In this document: positions 6,236-6,414 of the stretch, piece after piece
How positions within the stretch are numbered: the stretch's first letter is position 1
Layout: each line of letters begins with the position of its first letter
Assembly: GCA_021826605.1 (NCBI GenBank)
Contig: JAKAZF010000169.1
Coordinates: 1-6,414, forward strand
DNA length: 6,414 nucleotides
Direction of reading: 5' to 3'
Origin: Planctomycetota bacterium
Lineage (GTDB): Bacteria > Planctomycetota > Phycisphaerae > WQYP01
The notes under the pieces: generated by a model
Seen by the model: the letters and a program-made list of their open reading frames with translations, nothing else
The model's database searches: none
What the model was told of the DNA's origin: nothing
Position numbers and translations under genes: made by a program

Positions 6236-6412
6236 CTAGTGCCCTGTTCCACCCATAATTACGGGTGGACGGAGGGCCAAGGGGTTTTGGGCGCGAAGCG
6301 AGGAGGATTACGTATGGATACATACGTTGACGACGAGCGACAAAGCCCACGGCCCCTTGGCCCCCGCCCGTAGGGTTGGCCTGAAACCGGCCATCTGCGG
6401 CGTCGCGTCGGC
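6236..6412 (-). repeat. Structured 177-bp repeat, copy B (inverted)
   Basis: This is the reverse complement of 1-177 with three substitutions and no indels, and identity ends at 6235/6236. Two of its differences (matching positions 126 and 128 of copy A) weaken the long stem. The third (matching 146) completes the terminal hairpin, which here pairs over 22 bases apart from one G-T. Its inner flank is unrelated to that of copy A beyond the shared CTAG. Two further bases (6413-6414) follow to the window end, so the outer boundary is not visible. Confidence 0.93.
6314..6373 (+). other. Candidate 19-codon ORF with perfect Shine-Dalgarno
   Basis: AGGAGG at 6301-6306 lies 7 bases before the ATG at 6314-6316, an ideal arrangement. 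The frame encodes 19 residues and ends at TAG 6371-6373. The start codon lies in the 5' arm of a 7-bp hairpin with a GATA loop (6310-6327), which could limit initiation. The peptide begins MDTYVDDERQ and ends proline/arginine-rich, with no family I recognise. It may be a real micropeptide, a translation signal left from a larger element, or chance in a G-rich repeat. Confidence 0.25.
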
Positions 6413-6414
6413 TC

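Noticed and set aside
1..6412. Composite transposon or a single transposon with 177-bp terminal inverted repeats
   Set aside because: No transposase, integrase or passenger typical of such elements lies between the repeats, and the enclosed genes are ordinary metabolic and surface genes. Two copies of a dispersed repeat explain the layout better. Outer flanks are not visible to test for target duplications.
1..6414. CRISPR array, tRNA or rRNA genes
   Set aside because: No regularly spaced repeats, cloverleaf with CCA-type end, or conserved rRNA segments were seen on either strand.

Overview
The window reads like chromosomal DNA from a PEP-CTERM/exosortase bacterium, most plausibly a planctomycete (Phycisphaerae-like) or a relative in the PVC group. 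This rests on two neighbouring secreted proteins with textbook PEP-CTERM sorting tails and a very long single-chain indolepyruvate-type ferredoxin oxidoreductase. No rRNA or other taxonomic marker is present, so the lineage is an inference.

Layout from left to right. Positions 1-177 are one copy of a structured repeat. It runs straight into a 24-codon remnant (174-248, plus strand) that looks like the C-terminus of a DUF2339-type membrane protein. Positions 287-4009 (minus) hold the fused oxidoreductase of 1240 residues, convergent with the remnant. A 371-base gap (4010-4380) follows, holding a possible promoter and short repeats but no gene. Positions 4381-5220 and 5253-5918 (both minus) are two PEP-CTERM genes, probably one operon. 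They are read from a good sigma-70-like promoter at 6126-6155, with an A/T-rich phased block upstream and a leader of about 200 bases. Positions 6236-6412 are the second copy of the repeat, in inverted orientation.

The two repeat copies differ at only 3 of 177 positions and end within two bases of the window edges. This looks like a contig that stopped at both ends in a multi-copy element. The repeat is built of nested palindromes. On one strand it also carries a perfect AGGAGG ribosome-binding site placed 7 bases before a 19-codon ORF whose start codon lies in a hairpin. This is the least explained element here.

The genes do not form an obvious single pathway. The oxidoreductase is a cytoplasmic enzyme expected to turn aryl-pyruvates from amino-acid transamination into aryl-acetyl-CoA with reduced ferredoxin. 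The PEP-CTERM pair are surface or exported proteins, one with an L-type-lectin-like pattern. For both PEP-CTERM genes the longest possible ORF starts at a TTG, but Shine-Dalgarno spacing and signal-peptide position favour internal ATG starts, which are used here.
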